Made by a program: the position numbers and the translations under genes. Below are positions 1 through 6,635 of a stretch of DNA of 8,488 bases, piece after piece; within the stretch, counting starts at the first letter, position 1, and each line of letters begins with the position of its first letter. The stretch covers positions 1 through 8,488 of the forward strand of contig JAEYZX010000133.1 in NCBI GenBank assembly GCA_023427845.1, in the 5' to 3' direction. The notes beneath the pieces are model-generated. The model was not told the origin of the DNA, searched no databases, and saw only the letters and a list, made by a program, of their open reading frames with translations. Origin of the DNA: Bacteroidota bacterium. GTDB taxonomy: Bacteria; Bacteroidota; Bacteroidia; Flavobacteriales; Flavobacteriaceae.

Positions 1-1882
1 CCTTGATAATGTTGTCGTACGTATGATATCCGAACGCTTTTTGGTAAATCACCTTTCCCCTCCGCGCAACAAGCACCTGAATTCCAGGCGTCATTTTTTT
101 ATGGATGGCACTCAATGCAAGTTGGTCGATCTTCGTTAATTTCGCCGAACTCATCCCAACATTTTCGGGTGCCGTAAATCCTAAAACATTCAATTGTTCG
201 GTCCATAGTCCATCGCCGACATTAAACGGGCCAACAGATACCGGAAGTTTTCCTTTTGCCTCAAATCCACCGAAGATCAATTCAGCCGAGAGGATCTGTG
301 AAACATCGGTATTTTGGTACGACATTACAATCGCGTCAATTCCGGAATAGTCGATAATCGGCAAAAGCGAATATGGTTTTGCGAAAATGTCAAGAATAAC
401 ACGATTGTATTTGGCAATGGAGTCTAATTTCACAAGTTCATGCGGAAGAAAATCATGATTTTTCCAGGCGCCATCCGGTTTATGAAAACCAACAATAACG
501 GTCGTAAATTCCTGTAACCGCACTTTTAAACTATCAATGTCATTTTCCTCTATTTCAGTGACTTCGGTATACTTTTGAAGCGTTGAAAGAAATGGCGACG
601 CACTGTCGTTTCCAAGCTTTACATATGCAATCCGTTCTTGATCAAGGTTCTTTAGAGGCAGTACGTGATTCTCATTTTTAAGGACCGTGATAGCGTCTTC
701 ATACAATTTGTATTGAAATGCTGCATTATCAGCCGTACTCAAATCGGCATAGAGGTTCTTAAGGTTTATAGGTGCATACATATCGAGATGCGCCTTATGT
801 TTAAAAGAAAGAATTTTCTTTACTGAGTGTGCCAACCGTTCTTCGGTAATAACGGAATCCTGTATTGCCATGCAAATTTTTTCCAGCGCTACCGGAACAT
901 TTTCCGGAAAAAGCAATATGTCGTTACCTGCAAGAAATGCTTCGAGATCGATCTCGCCCGGCTGTTTGAAATTGCTCGCGCCTTTCATATTGAGTGCGTC
1001 GGTAAAAATCAATCCCTTAAAACCGAGCTCTTTCTGAAGTACATTCGTTACGACATCATACGAGATTGATGAAGGGTAAAACTCACGCCTTTCAATAGCC
1101 GGAACCTCGAGATGCGCCACCATAACCGACGCAAGTCCTTCACTAAACAATCTTTTGTACGGATAAAATTCGACGTCATTCAATCGTTCCTTCGAAAAAT
1201 TGACCATCGGTAGTGTGTGATGCGAGTCGGTTTCGGTATCGCCGTGTCCGGGAAAATGTTTACCTGTAGCGAAGACGCCTTCACGCTGAATTCCTTTCAT
1301 CAGTGCAAGCGCGCGATCGGTAACATTGTCTTTATTTTCGCCAAAGGAACGGTTTCCGATTATTGGATTCCGCGGATTGGTATTGATGTCGAGCACCGGG
1401 GCAAAATTGAAATGGATTCCCATCCGTCGGCTTTGTTTGCCGTATTCCTCACCGACACGTTCAATCATTTTAAGATCCTGGATTGCGCCAAGTGTCATAT
1501 TCCACGGAAAACGCGCAACCGAGTCGAGTCGCATTGCAAGACCCCATTCAGCATCAATCCCGATAAACAAAGGCGTTTTCGCGGCCTCTTGGTACCGATT
1601 GGTGAGTTTTGCCTGACGGATCGGACCACCCTGAAGAAACAAAAGGCCGCCAATATGATAATTTCGGACCAGGCTTTCGACAAAATTTTCATGTGCCGCA
1701 TCCTTGTTTGAGTAAGCCGCCACCATGAACAGTTGTCCGATTTTTTGTTCAAGCGACATATTTGCGTAGATACTGTCCACCCAGGTCTGTTCGACCTTGC
1801 GCTCCATAATGGGCGTAATGTGATTGTATTGCGCGATTGCCAACTGCGTAAAAAGTAGGAGCGCCGGAAGTAGATATCGCAT
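1..1882 (-). CDS. GH3 beta-N-acetylglucosaminidase fused to a beta-lactamase-type domain (partial, 3' end outside window)
   Basis: I translated 627 codons by hand from the ATG at 1882 without a stop; the gene continues past the window start. Residues 1-18 look like a signal peptide (hydrophobic run ending LAIA before Q18), so the enzyme is probably periplasmic or exported. Residues about 40-360 are a glycoside hydrolase family 3 domain of the NagZ type: KHFPGHGDT at 208-216, followed by D219, S220 and H221, is the motif carrying the Asp/His acid-base pair, and D295 in TDALNMKG is the expected nucleophile. Residues about 390-560 resemble the second GH3 (alpha/beta sandwich) domain. From about 575 a new domain begins (GMSSAKLTKIDQL, then GIQVLVARRGKVIYQ), typical of the start of class C beta-lactamase/serine hydrolase domains; its SxxK motif would lie beyond the edge. 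Related fusions are known in Bacteroidota, to my recollection near 970-1000 residues. Expected role: removing GlcNAc from muropeptides in peptidoglycan turnover. It starts 9 bases after the preceding stop, so it is probably cotranscribed. Confidence 0.92.
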   Translation of the reverse strand, partial: MRYLLPALLLFTQLAIAQYNHITPIMERKVEQTWVDSIYANMSLEQKIGQLFMVAAYSNKDAAHENFVESLVRNYHIGGLLFLQGGPIRQAKLTNRYQEAAKTPLFIGIDAEWGLAMRLDSVARFPWNMTLGAIQDLKMIERVGEEYGKQSRRMGIHFNFAPVLDINTNPRNPIIGNRSFGENKDNVTDRALALMKGIQREGVFATGKHFPGHGDTETDSHHTLPMVNFSKERLNDVEFYPYKRLFSEGLASVMVAHLEVPAIERREFYPSSISYDVVTNVLQKELGFKGLIFTDALNMKGASNFKQPGEIDLEAFLAGNDILLFPENVPVALEKICMAIQDSVITEERLAHSVKKILSFKHKAHLDMYAPINLKNLYADLSTADNAAFQYKLYEDAITVLKNENHVLPLKNLDQERIAYVKLGNDSASPFLSTLQKYTEVTEIEENDIDSLKVRLQEFTTVIVGFHKPDGAWKNHDFLPHELVKLDSIAKYNRVILDIFAKPYSLLPIIDYSGIDAIVMSYQNTDVSQILSAELIFGGFEAKGKLPVSVGPFNVGDGLWTEQLNVLGFTAPENVGMSSAKLTKIDQLALSAIHKKMTPGIQVLVARRGKVIYQKAFGYHTYDNIIK

Positions 1883-1891
1883 GTCCAGTAG

Positions 1892-2374
1892 TTAAAAGAA
1901 GCGGCTGTGCCAGCTTTCGTTAGCGGGTACTTCCCAAAATTCGTTCCACTCTCCGACCGTATTGACCAAATTATTGAAAACAATAGTGTTTTCGGATACT
2001 GCTTTTTCTTTTGCCATTTTTTTAAATTCGGCCAACGGCTTATGTGCAATATGTTCACCAAGTTTGAACGTAACGTTCATTTTATCGAGAAGGTCAACAT
2101 TGTACTTCTTTTCAAGGTCCTGAATAAACTGGACCGACGCATCGATCGAGCAGCCTGTAGCCGCCTGCATTTCAGGATTGACTGCAATTATGATAAATCT
2201 GTTGTATCGCAGTTGGTAGGAAGCTTCAAGCGGATGACCGTGTGCAGCCCAACTGTCAAGGAATTCCTTCAGCGACGATTCTATTTCGGCAAATTCAGCA
2301 TCAGAAAATTTTCTGTTGGATTGGTAAATCCAAACCTTGGACTCTGCCGGTAAATTTTCAAATGGAACGTACAT
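1892..2374 (-). CDS. Conserved flavobacterial protein of unknown function (often labelled 'ABC transporter ATPase')
   Basis: A 160-residue protein beginning MYVPFENLPAESKVWIYQ. I recognise it as a family widespread in Flavobacteria that databases often name ABC transporter ATPase. The sequence does not support that name: there is no Walker A (GxxxxGKS/T), no LSGGQ signature and no Walker B, and it is far shorter than an ABC ATPase. It has no signal peptide or membrane segment, so it is probably cytosolic. Visible features are an amphipathic helix at about 24-45 (FSDAEFAEIESSLKEFLDSW), a hydrophobic strand (RFIIIAV) near 60, one cysteine in the segment ATGCSID near 75, and an aromatic, tryptophan-rich C-terminus (EWNEFWEV ... 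WHSRFF). It lies 33 bases after the secreted four-cysteine gene and 9 bases before the GH3 gene. Real gene: very likely; function: unknown. Confidence 0.88.
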   Translation of the reverse strand: MYVPFENLPAESKVWIYQSNRKFSDAEFAEIESSLKEFLDSWAAHGHPLEASYQLRYNRFIIIAVNPEMQAATGCSIDASVQFIQDLEKKYNVDLLDKMNVTFKLGEHIAHKPLAEFKKMAKEKAVSENTIVFNNLVNTVGEWNEFWEVPANESWHSRFF

Positions 2375-2407
2375 TGCATTGTGTTTTTCTGCTGAATTCA
2401 GCGTTAA

Positions 2408-3013
2408 TTATATTTTCTGTAATCCCGTGATGACTTTATAATAACGGAATTCTTTTAGTTTCGGGTCAAAAAGTTCAATCTCACTAAAACTAACGGAAAG
2501 ATTGTCTTTTTGTTTTATTTGGTTGTTCGTATAAAGCGGCGCCGTATCAAAATAATCAAGCAGGATAAAATTATGAATCCGACCGTTTTTATCCTTCACT
2601 TTAAAAGTTACAAATTCATTCGTTAGGATTTCCATCAGTTGGCCCTCAATGGTTTCATCTGCCGGCGCTTCTACAGTAAGTGTGTCCTCTCCAGCCTTGG
2701 AAAGCGCAAGGATCACTTCCGGACAATGGGCAATCATTCGCAATCCTATCGTTTCGCCTAATTTTTCCATCGCGGCCTGATCTGAAAAATCTATAGTGAC
2801 AAACTTTGAATATTCCTCCTGGTGCGATGAAAAACTGTTTAGAAAACAGAGTCCTAACTCCATTTCTATCCGTTCGGTCGTGAAAGTTGTGAAATCAATA
2901 TTCTTTTTGGTGATGCATTCACAAGATTCGATAGCCATTTTTTCAATCACCGCATCCTGCGCGAAAGAAATGCTGCCAAACAAGGCAATTAGTAGTGTAT
3001 AAAGGTTTTTCAT
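2408..3013 (-). CDS. Secreted protein of unknown function with four cysteines
   Basis: A 201-residue protein with a clear N-terminal signal peptide (hydrophobic 5-17, ending SFAQ at 16-19); cleavage is likely around residue 18 or 19. There is no lipobox cysteine. The mature part has four cysteines: C31 and C33 in SCECITKK, C56 in LGLCF and C97 in AHCPEV. This spacing suggests disulfide bonds in the periplasm, though metal binding is possible. Residues 34-100 are mostly helical by pattern; residues about 123-195 read as beta-strands (EFVTFKVKDKNGRIHNFILLDYF, then LSVSFSEIELFD), possibly a separate small domain. I do not recognise a named family, though similar CxC-containing exported proteins occur in Flavobacteria. 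Its ATG overlaps the stop of the upstream Fe-S gene by one base (TAATG), which favours translational coupling and a common transcript. Confidence 0.85.
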   Translation of the reverse strand: MKNLYTLLIALFGSISFAQDAVIEKMAIESCECITKKNIDFTTFTTERIEMELGLCFLNSFSSHQEEYSKFVTIDFSDQAAMEKLGETIGLRMIAHCPEVILALSKAGEDTLTVEAPADETIEGQLMEILTNEFVTFKVKDKNGRIHNFILLDYFDTAPLYTNNQIKQKDNLSVSFSEIELFDPKLKEFRYYKVITGLQKI

Positions 3014-3795
3014 TATAAATCCTGCGCGTTTGCAATCAGTTCTGCCACGTCCATGACCTTCACGTCACTTTCTTTATGCTTTACACCGTCGGTAAGCATC
3101 GTATTGCAAAACGGACAACCAGCGGCGATTATCTCGGGTTGCAGGCTGAGTGCTTCCTCGGTTCGTTCAACATTAACCTCTTTGAAACCAGGCTCCGCGT
3201 CCTTGAACATTTGGGCACCACCCGCACCACAACAAAGCCCGTTTTTGCGAGAACGCTTCATTTCCACAAGCTCGGCATCCAATTTCTGAATCAAATCCCG
3301 TGGCGCTTCATAAATACTGTTCGCCCGACCGAGGTAACACGGATCATGGAACGTGACACGTTTCCCTTTGAACTGCCCGCCTTCAACGGTTAAGCGTCCT
3401 TCATCGAGCAGTGATTTAAGGAATTGCGTATGATGGATAACCTCATACTGCCCGCCGAGTTCGGGATATTCATTCTTTATCGTATTGAAACAGTGCGGAC
3501 AGGCGGTAACGATTTTTTTTGCCTCATAACCGTTCAGCACCTGGATGTTCATCATTGCCTGCATCTGGAACAAAAACTCGTTGCCTGCGCGTTTTGCCGG
3601 ATCGCCAGTGCAGCTTTCTTCGGTTCCCAAAACTGCAAATGAAACTCCTGCACGGTTTAGAAGCCGTACAAATGCTTTTGTTATTCTTTTGGCCCTGTCG
3701 TCGAAACTACCCGAGCATCCTACCCAGAACAATACTTCGGGCTGTTTGCCTTGTGCGAGCATTTCGGCCATAGTCGGCACATTTAATTCTGACAT
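3013..3795 (-). CDS. CCG-domain (Fe-S)-binding protein, HdrB/LutA/GlpC-like catalytic subunit
   Basis: A 260-residue soluble protein made of two CCG (cysteine-rich) modules, as in heterodisulfide reductase HdrB, LutA, GlpC and the C-terminal half of DUF224/EMO proteins. Module 1 has C27, C62, C99 and C102 (ACPHC), but the CCG is changed to C-T-G at 62-64. Module 2 has the full five-cysteine set: C153 (HDPCYLG), C188-C189-G190, C227 and C230 (GCPFC). By analogy with HdrB, module 2 could hold a non-cubane [4Fe-4S] cluster; module 1 could hold an ordinary cubane cluster or only a structural site. No membrane segment or signal peptide is present. The 4Fe-4S dicluster partner is encoded two genes upstream in the same operon, so the likely role is the electron-accepting or thiol/flavoprotein-facing part of a membrane quinone-linked complex. 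The physiological substrate cannot be read from sequence. Gap to the upstream HAD gene is 30 bases. Confidence 0.93.
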   Translation of the reverse strand: MSELNVPTMAEMLAQGKQPEVLFWVGCSGSFDDRAKRITKAFVRLLNRAGVSFAVLGTEESCTGDPAKRAGNEFLFQMQAMMNIQVLNGYEAKKIVTACPHCFNTIKNEYPELGGQYEVIHHTQFLKSLLDEGRLTVEGGQFKGKRVTFHDPCYLGRANSIYEAPRDLIQKLDAELVEMKRSRKNGLCCGAGGAQMFKDAEPGFKEVNVERTEEALSLQPEIIAAGCPFCNTMLTDGVKHKESDVKVMDVAELIANAQDL

Positions 3796-3825
3796 AATTT
3801 TTATTCTAAAACGGCACTGCCATTA

Positions 3826-4272
3826 TTATTGATGATTCCCGTCATCGAAAACCTGAATCGTTATTTCTTTGTTTACCAGATCAGTGAATTTTCCCCGATA
3901 TCGGGTTGCTTTAACCAGATGATTGTCGATCCAATGATAATTTCCTCCACGTGGCTTACCCATCAGCATCCCATGATATTTAAAACCGTGTTTATGGAGC
4001 CAGTTTTCAGTAATTTCCCTGTGAGCTTCGGTCCGTGAGGTGAAAAAGAAAATGACATGACCTTCATCGTACCATCGGTTTAATGTTGCAAGGGCATCAG
4101 GATAGACTTCGGCTGTTCCCATTCGTTCCGGTTCTTCGTTTGGAATGTCGTCGCAAATCGTTCCATCTATATCAATGAGGTAATTTTTTATTCCCGGCGG
4201 AAGAATCGGACTTACTGTCTGACCGTTCTCGACTGCCGGCTGCAAGTTTTTTTCAATTTCATCCGCTCCCAT
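3826..4272 (-). CDS. Small HAD-superfamily phosphatase-like protein (often labelled 'phosphoheptose isomerase')
   Basis: A 148-residue protein if started at the ATG at 4272. In-frame GTG (4275) and TTG (4278) codons lie just before it; I prefer the ATG because it is the strongest codon and the two residues gained are not informative. HAD motifs are visible: motif I LIDIDGTI with D34 and D36 (nucleophile and acid), motif II FFFTSRT with T78, motif III lysine K106 in MGKPRGG, and motif IV D116 in HWIDNH. The length fits a minimal, capless HAD core, close to capsule-biosynthesis or nucleotidase-type phosphatases. To my recollection, flavobacterial homologues are often named phosphoheptose isomerase, but there is no SIS domain here, so that name looks wrong. 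The substrate is unknown; a phosphorylated sugar or nucleotide is a guess. The gene sits 17 bases after one Fe-S gene and 30 before the other, so it is in the operon, but the link to redox chemistry is unclear. Confidence 0.88.
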   Translation of the reverse strand: MGADEIEKNLQPAVENGQTVSPILPPGIKNYLIDIDGTICDDIPNEEPERMGTAEVYPDALATLNRWYDEGHVIFFFTSRTEAHREITENWLHKHGFKYHGMLMGKPRGGNYHWIDNHLVKATRYRGKFTDLVNKEITIQVFDDGNHQ

Positions 4273-4289
4273 CACCAATTTTTGCTCAA

Positions 4290-5618
4290 TTAATTATCAT
4301 TTGCCCAATTCAGACGGTCCTGCTGACTATACTGCCACGGCGCACCGTTATTTTCTACATTCGACATCATTGCATTCAATGCCATCGGTGCGGCGCTTTG
4401 TTCCATTACCAAGTACCGCCTCATGTCCATTATAATCGAAAGCGGACTAATGCTTACCGGACATTCCTCAACACAGGCATTACAGGTCGTGCAGGCCCAT
4501 AATTCTTCTTCGGTGATATAGTCGTGCAGAAGCATTTTATTATCAGGTACAAATACGCCCTTGTTTGCGTCGATGTTTTTACCGATTTCTTCCAACCGGT
4601 CGCGCGTATCCATCATGATTTTTCGCGGGGAAAGCTTCTTTCCTGTAATGTTTGCCGGACACGCCGAAGTACATCGGCCACATTCGGTGCACGTATAGGC
4701 ATTTAATAATTGTACCCAATTGAGGTCCTGAACATCACTTGCACCAAACTTTGCAGGGACTTCGGATGCATCACCGGCAGGCGCGGCGAATGGATCGGCG
4801 TTCGGGTCCATCATCAACTTCACCTCATTCGTAACCGATTCCAGGTTTTTGAATTTTCCCATTGGATCAAGATCGGCGAAATACGTATTAGGAAACGCCA
4901 ATAATATATGAAGGTGTTTTGAATAATACAGATAGTTCAGGAAAATCAGTATCCCGGTAATGTGGAGCCACCAAAAAACCCTTTCGAAGAAAATTACCGA
5001 ATCGACCGCCATTCCACTGAAAATCGGGGAAATGAACTGGCTGACAGGGAAAGCACCTGCCTTGACGTAGTGCTCCACTTCTGCGTTCTGCAGATGTAAA
5101 TCGGCAGCATTCATCAACAGGAACAATGTCATCAGTACGACTTCAAAATACAGAATGATATTAGCGTCGTTCTTTGGCCATCCACGAAGATCACCATGGA
5201 AAAGCCTTCGGACGCGAATGATATTCCGGCGAATCCAGAAAGTGAAAACCGCTACAAGCACCAAAAGTGCAAGTATCTCAAACGATCCTATCAGAAAGCT
5301 GTAAAATCCGCCAAGAACACTAAAAACGCGGTGTGTTCCGAAAATCCCATCAATGATGATTTCAAGTACTTCAATGTTGATGATGATGAATCCCAGATAT
5401 ACGATGACGTGCAAAATTCCTGAAATGGGGCGTTTGACCATTTTTGACTGGCCCAAGGCAACCATCGCCATGTTTCCCCAACGCTCACCTTTGCGGTCGT
5501 AGCGGTTTACGTCATGTCCGAGTTTGATGTTCCGGATGATCTTTCTGACATTTCTCGCAAAAAAATAGATTCCAAAACCAAGTAGTACTACAAATAAAAT
5601 ATTATCGATATATTCCAT
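4290..5618 (-). CDS. Membrane (Fe-S)-binding protein: NarI-like helices plus 4Fe-4S dicluster (DUF224/EMO N-terminal half)
   Basis: A 442-residue protein with about five membrane helices (near 5-21, 66-90, 104-128, 153-172, 207-232) and a cytosolic C-terminal ferredoxin-like part. Histidines H70, H219, H235 and H237 lie in or near helices and are candidate heme b ligands, as in the NarI/HdrE-type cytochrome b fold. Two 4Fe-4S motifs follow: C310-x2-C313-x2-C316-x3-C320-P and C376-x2-C379-x2-C382-x3-C386-P, as in HdrC and GlpC. This arrangement equals the first half of DUF224 proteins, which in one piece also carry two CCG modules; here those modules are encoded separately at 3013-3795. The likely job is to pass electrons between a soluble flavoprotein (ETF is a good candidate by family) and the menaquinone pool. 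That role is inferred; no ETF or acyl-CoA dehydrogenase gene is in the window. Its ATG lies 2 bases after the mlaD stop, so the two genes are almost certainly cotranscribed. Confidence 0.93.
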   Translation of the reverse strand: MEYIDNILFVVLLGFGIYFFARNVRKIIRNIKLGHDVNRYDRKGERWGNMAMVALGQSKMVKRPISGILHVIVYLGFIIINIEVLEIIIDGIFGTHRVFSVLGGFYSFLIGSFEILALLVLVAVFTFWIRRNIIRVRRLFHGDLRGWPKNDANIILYFEVVLMTLFLLMNAADLHLQNAEVEHYVKAGAFPVSQFISPIFSGMAVDSVIFFERVFWWLHITGILIFLNYLYYSKHLHILLAFPNTYFADLDPMGKFKNLESVTNEVKLMMDPNADPFAAPAGDASEVPAKFGASDVQDLNWVQLLNAYTCTECGRCTSACPANITGKKLSPRKIMMDTRDRLEEIGKNIDANKGVFVPDNKMLLHDYITEEELWACTTCNACVEECPVSISPLSIIMDMRRYLVMEQSAAPMALNAMMSNVENNGAPWQYSQQDRLNWANDN

Positions 5619-5620
5619 GC

Positions 5621-6583
5621 TTAATTTTTGGCGGTAATGGTATCATTTTTAGGGGCGACATACGGTTTGTTCTTTTTACCGAAAACTGAAATGTTAATGT
5701 ATCGTGTCGGGTTCAAGCGCAAATCCTGAAGCAGCAATTCCAGTTCCCGCGAGGATTTCGTCAGGTTGTTGTAGAGCGCCTCATCGTTCATAAGTTTGCC
5801 AAGCGTACCTTTTCCCGATTCCATTTCAGTAATCATCGCGTTTACCTTTGCAAGCGTATTTTCAAGTGAGCGAATGCTTTTCCCGATATCCGCATTCGCA
5901 ATCGTATCGGAAATTTTGGAGAAGTTTGCCGATGCATTGTCAAGGTTTGTCATTGTGCTGCTGATTTTACTGCGGTTTTCAGCCAGCATTCCGTTGACAT
6001 TTTTCGAGGCTTCATTAAACTCGGCCAAAGTCGAATTTAAATTTGCTATACTACTGCGCAAATTTGCACGGGTTTTTGCATCAAGCACTTTATTGAGGTT
6101 GGTCAGAACCGAATCGGCGCTAACAATCGTACGTTCGACTTTCTCCTGAAGCGGCGTAAGTTTTTCGCCTACAAGGGCCGTAAGCCCCGGCACAATCCTA
6201 CCCTGCAGCGTATCTCCGGTCTCGGCCATATTGCGGTCTTCAAGATTTGGAATGATCTGTATTTGCTTGCCTCCGATCAGTCCGGGCTCGTAAATATTGA
6301 CCACACTGGATCTTGAGATAGGGAAATCGCCTTTCAGATTGATTTCGACTACGAGTTTGGCATCGCTTTCGCGCAAGGTAATGCTGTTGATCTTTCCGAC
6401 TACTAGTCCGCTGATCGTTACCGGTGCTGATGGCGCAAGCCCCTCAACATTGTCGTATACCACGTAAAAGGTTTTGTAATTGCTTAGCAGGTCCCTGCCT
6501 TTAAGGAAACTGTACCCCCAAATAAACAATAAGATTGAAGCGATAACAAGTATGGCGGTTTTAATTTCTCTGGATACTTTCAA
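5621..6583 (-). CDS. MlaD/MCE-family protein
   Basis: A 320-residue protein with a single N-terminal membrane anchor (about 8-27, hydrophobic, preceded by K/R) and an MCE domain at about 37-113, including the conserved stretch VTISGLVVGKI (55-65) and the EPGLIGGKQIQI segment (99-110). Residues about 135-290 are helical and rich in N, S and L, consistent with the long helical barrel or needle seen in MCE proteins. The segment GKGTLGKLMND (258-268) and the tail LRLNPTRYINISVFGKK (288-304) are, to my recollection, shared by Bacteroidota homologues. MCE proteins form hexamers that carry phospholipids between inner and outer membranes together with MlaE permease and MlaF ATPase; neither partner is encoded here. 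The gene lies 52 bases after the amidase and 2 bases before the membrane Fe-S gene. Naming it mlaD is reasonable at family level, but one-to-one equivalence with E. coli MlaD is not shown. Confidence 0.92.
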   Translation of the reverse strand: MKVSREIKTAILVIASILLFIWGYSFLKGRDLLSNYKTFYVVYDNVEGLAPSAPVTISGLVVGKINSITLRESDAKLVVEINLKGDFPISRSSVVNIYEPGLIGGKQIQIIPNLEDRNMAETGDTLQGRIVPGLTALVGEKLTPLQEKVERTIVSADSVLTNLNKVLDAKTRANLRSSIANLNSTLAEFNEASKNVNGMLAENRSKISSTMTNLDNASANFSKISDTIANADIGKSIRSLENTLAKVNAMITEMESGKGTLGKLMNDEALYNNLTKSSRELELLLQDLRLNPTRYINISVFGKKNKPYVAPKNDTITAKN

Positions 6584-6600
6584 TGGTGCGTTGTTTTGCT

Positions 6601-6608
6601 CAAATTTA
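6601..6608 (-). promoter_or_regulatory. Possible internal -7 box upstream of mlaD
   Basis: On the minus strand TAAATTTG (6608-6601) matches TAnnTTTG and lies in the 52-base gap between the amidase and mlaD, 18 bases before the mlaD ATG. No TTG is present about 19 bases further upstream. The gap is AT-rich, so the match may be chance. If real, it would let mlaD and the genes behind it be expressed apart from the amidase. Confidence 0.22.
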
Positions 6609-6635
6609 AAGTAAAAAACTCTTAAATCGGTGTTA

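Noticed and set aside
1217..1711. A 164-codon plus-strand ORF opposite the GH3 gene
   Set aside because: It lies wholly antisense to the well-supported NagZ-type domain, has no recognisable domain and overlaps other equally long shadow frames.
1495..2061. A 188-codon minus-strand ORF across the GH3 start and the 160-residue gene
   Set aside because: It is out of frame with both real genes on the same strand; its translation shows no family pattern, and it would need to replace the GH3 signal peptide region.
1907..2353. A 148-codon plus-strand ORF opposite the 160-residue gene
   Set aside because: Composition (rich in F, C, R) is typical of an antisense shadow; the minus-strand frame has the conserved protein.
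2391..2402. Perfect 12-base palindrome GCTGAATTCAGC in the 33-base gap after the secreted four-cysteine gene
   Set aside because: It has no loop and no T-run on the minus strand behind it, so it is not a terminator; a lone 12-base palindrome is weak evidence for an operator.
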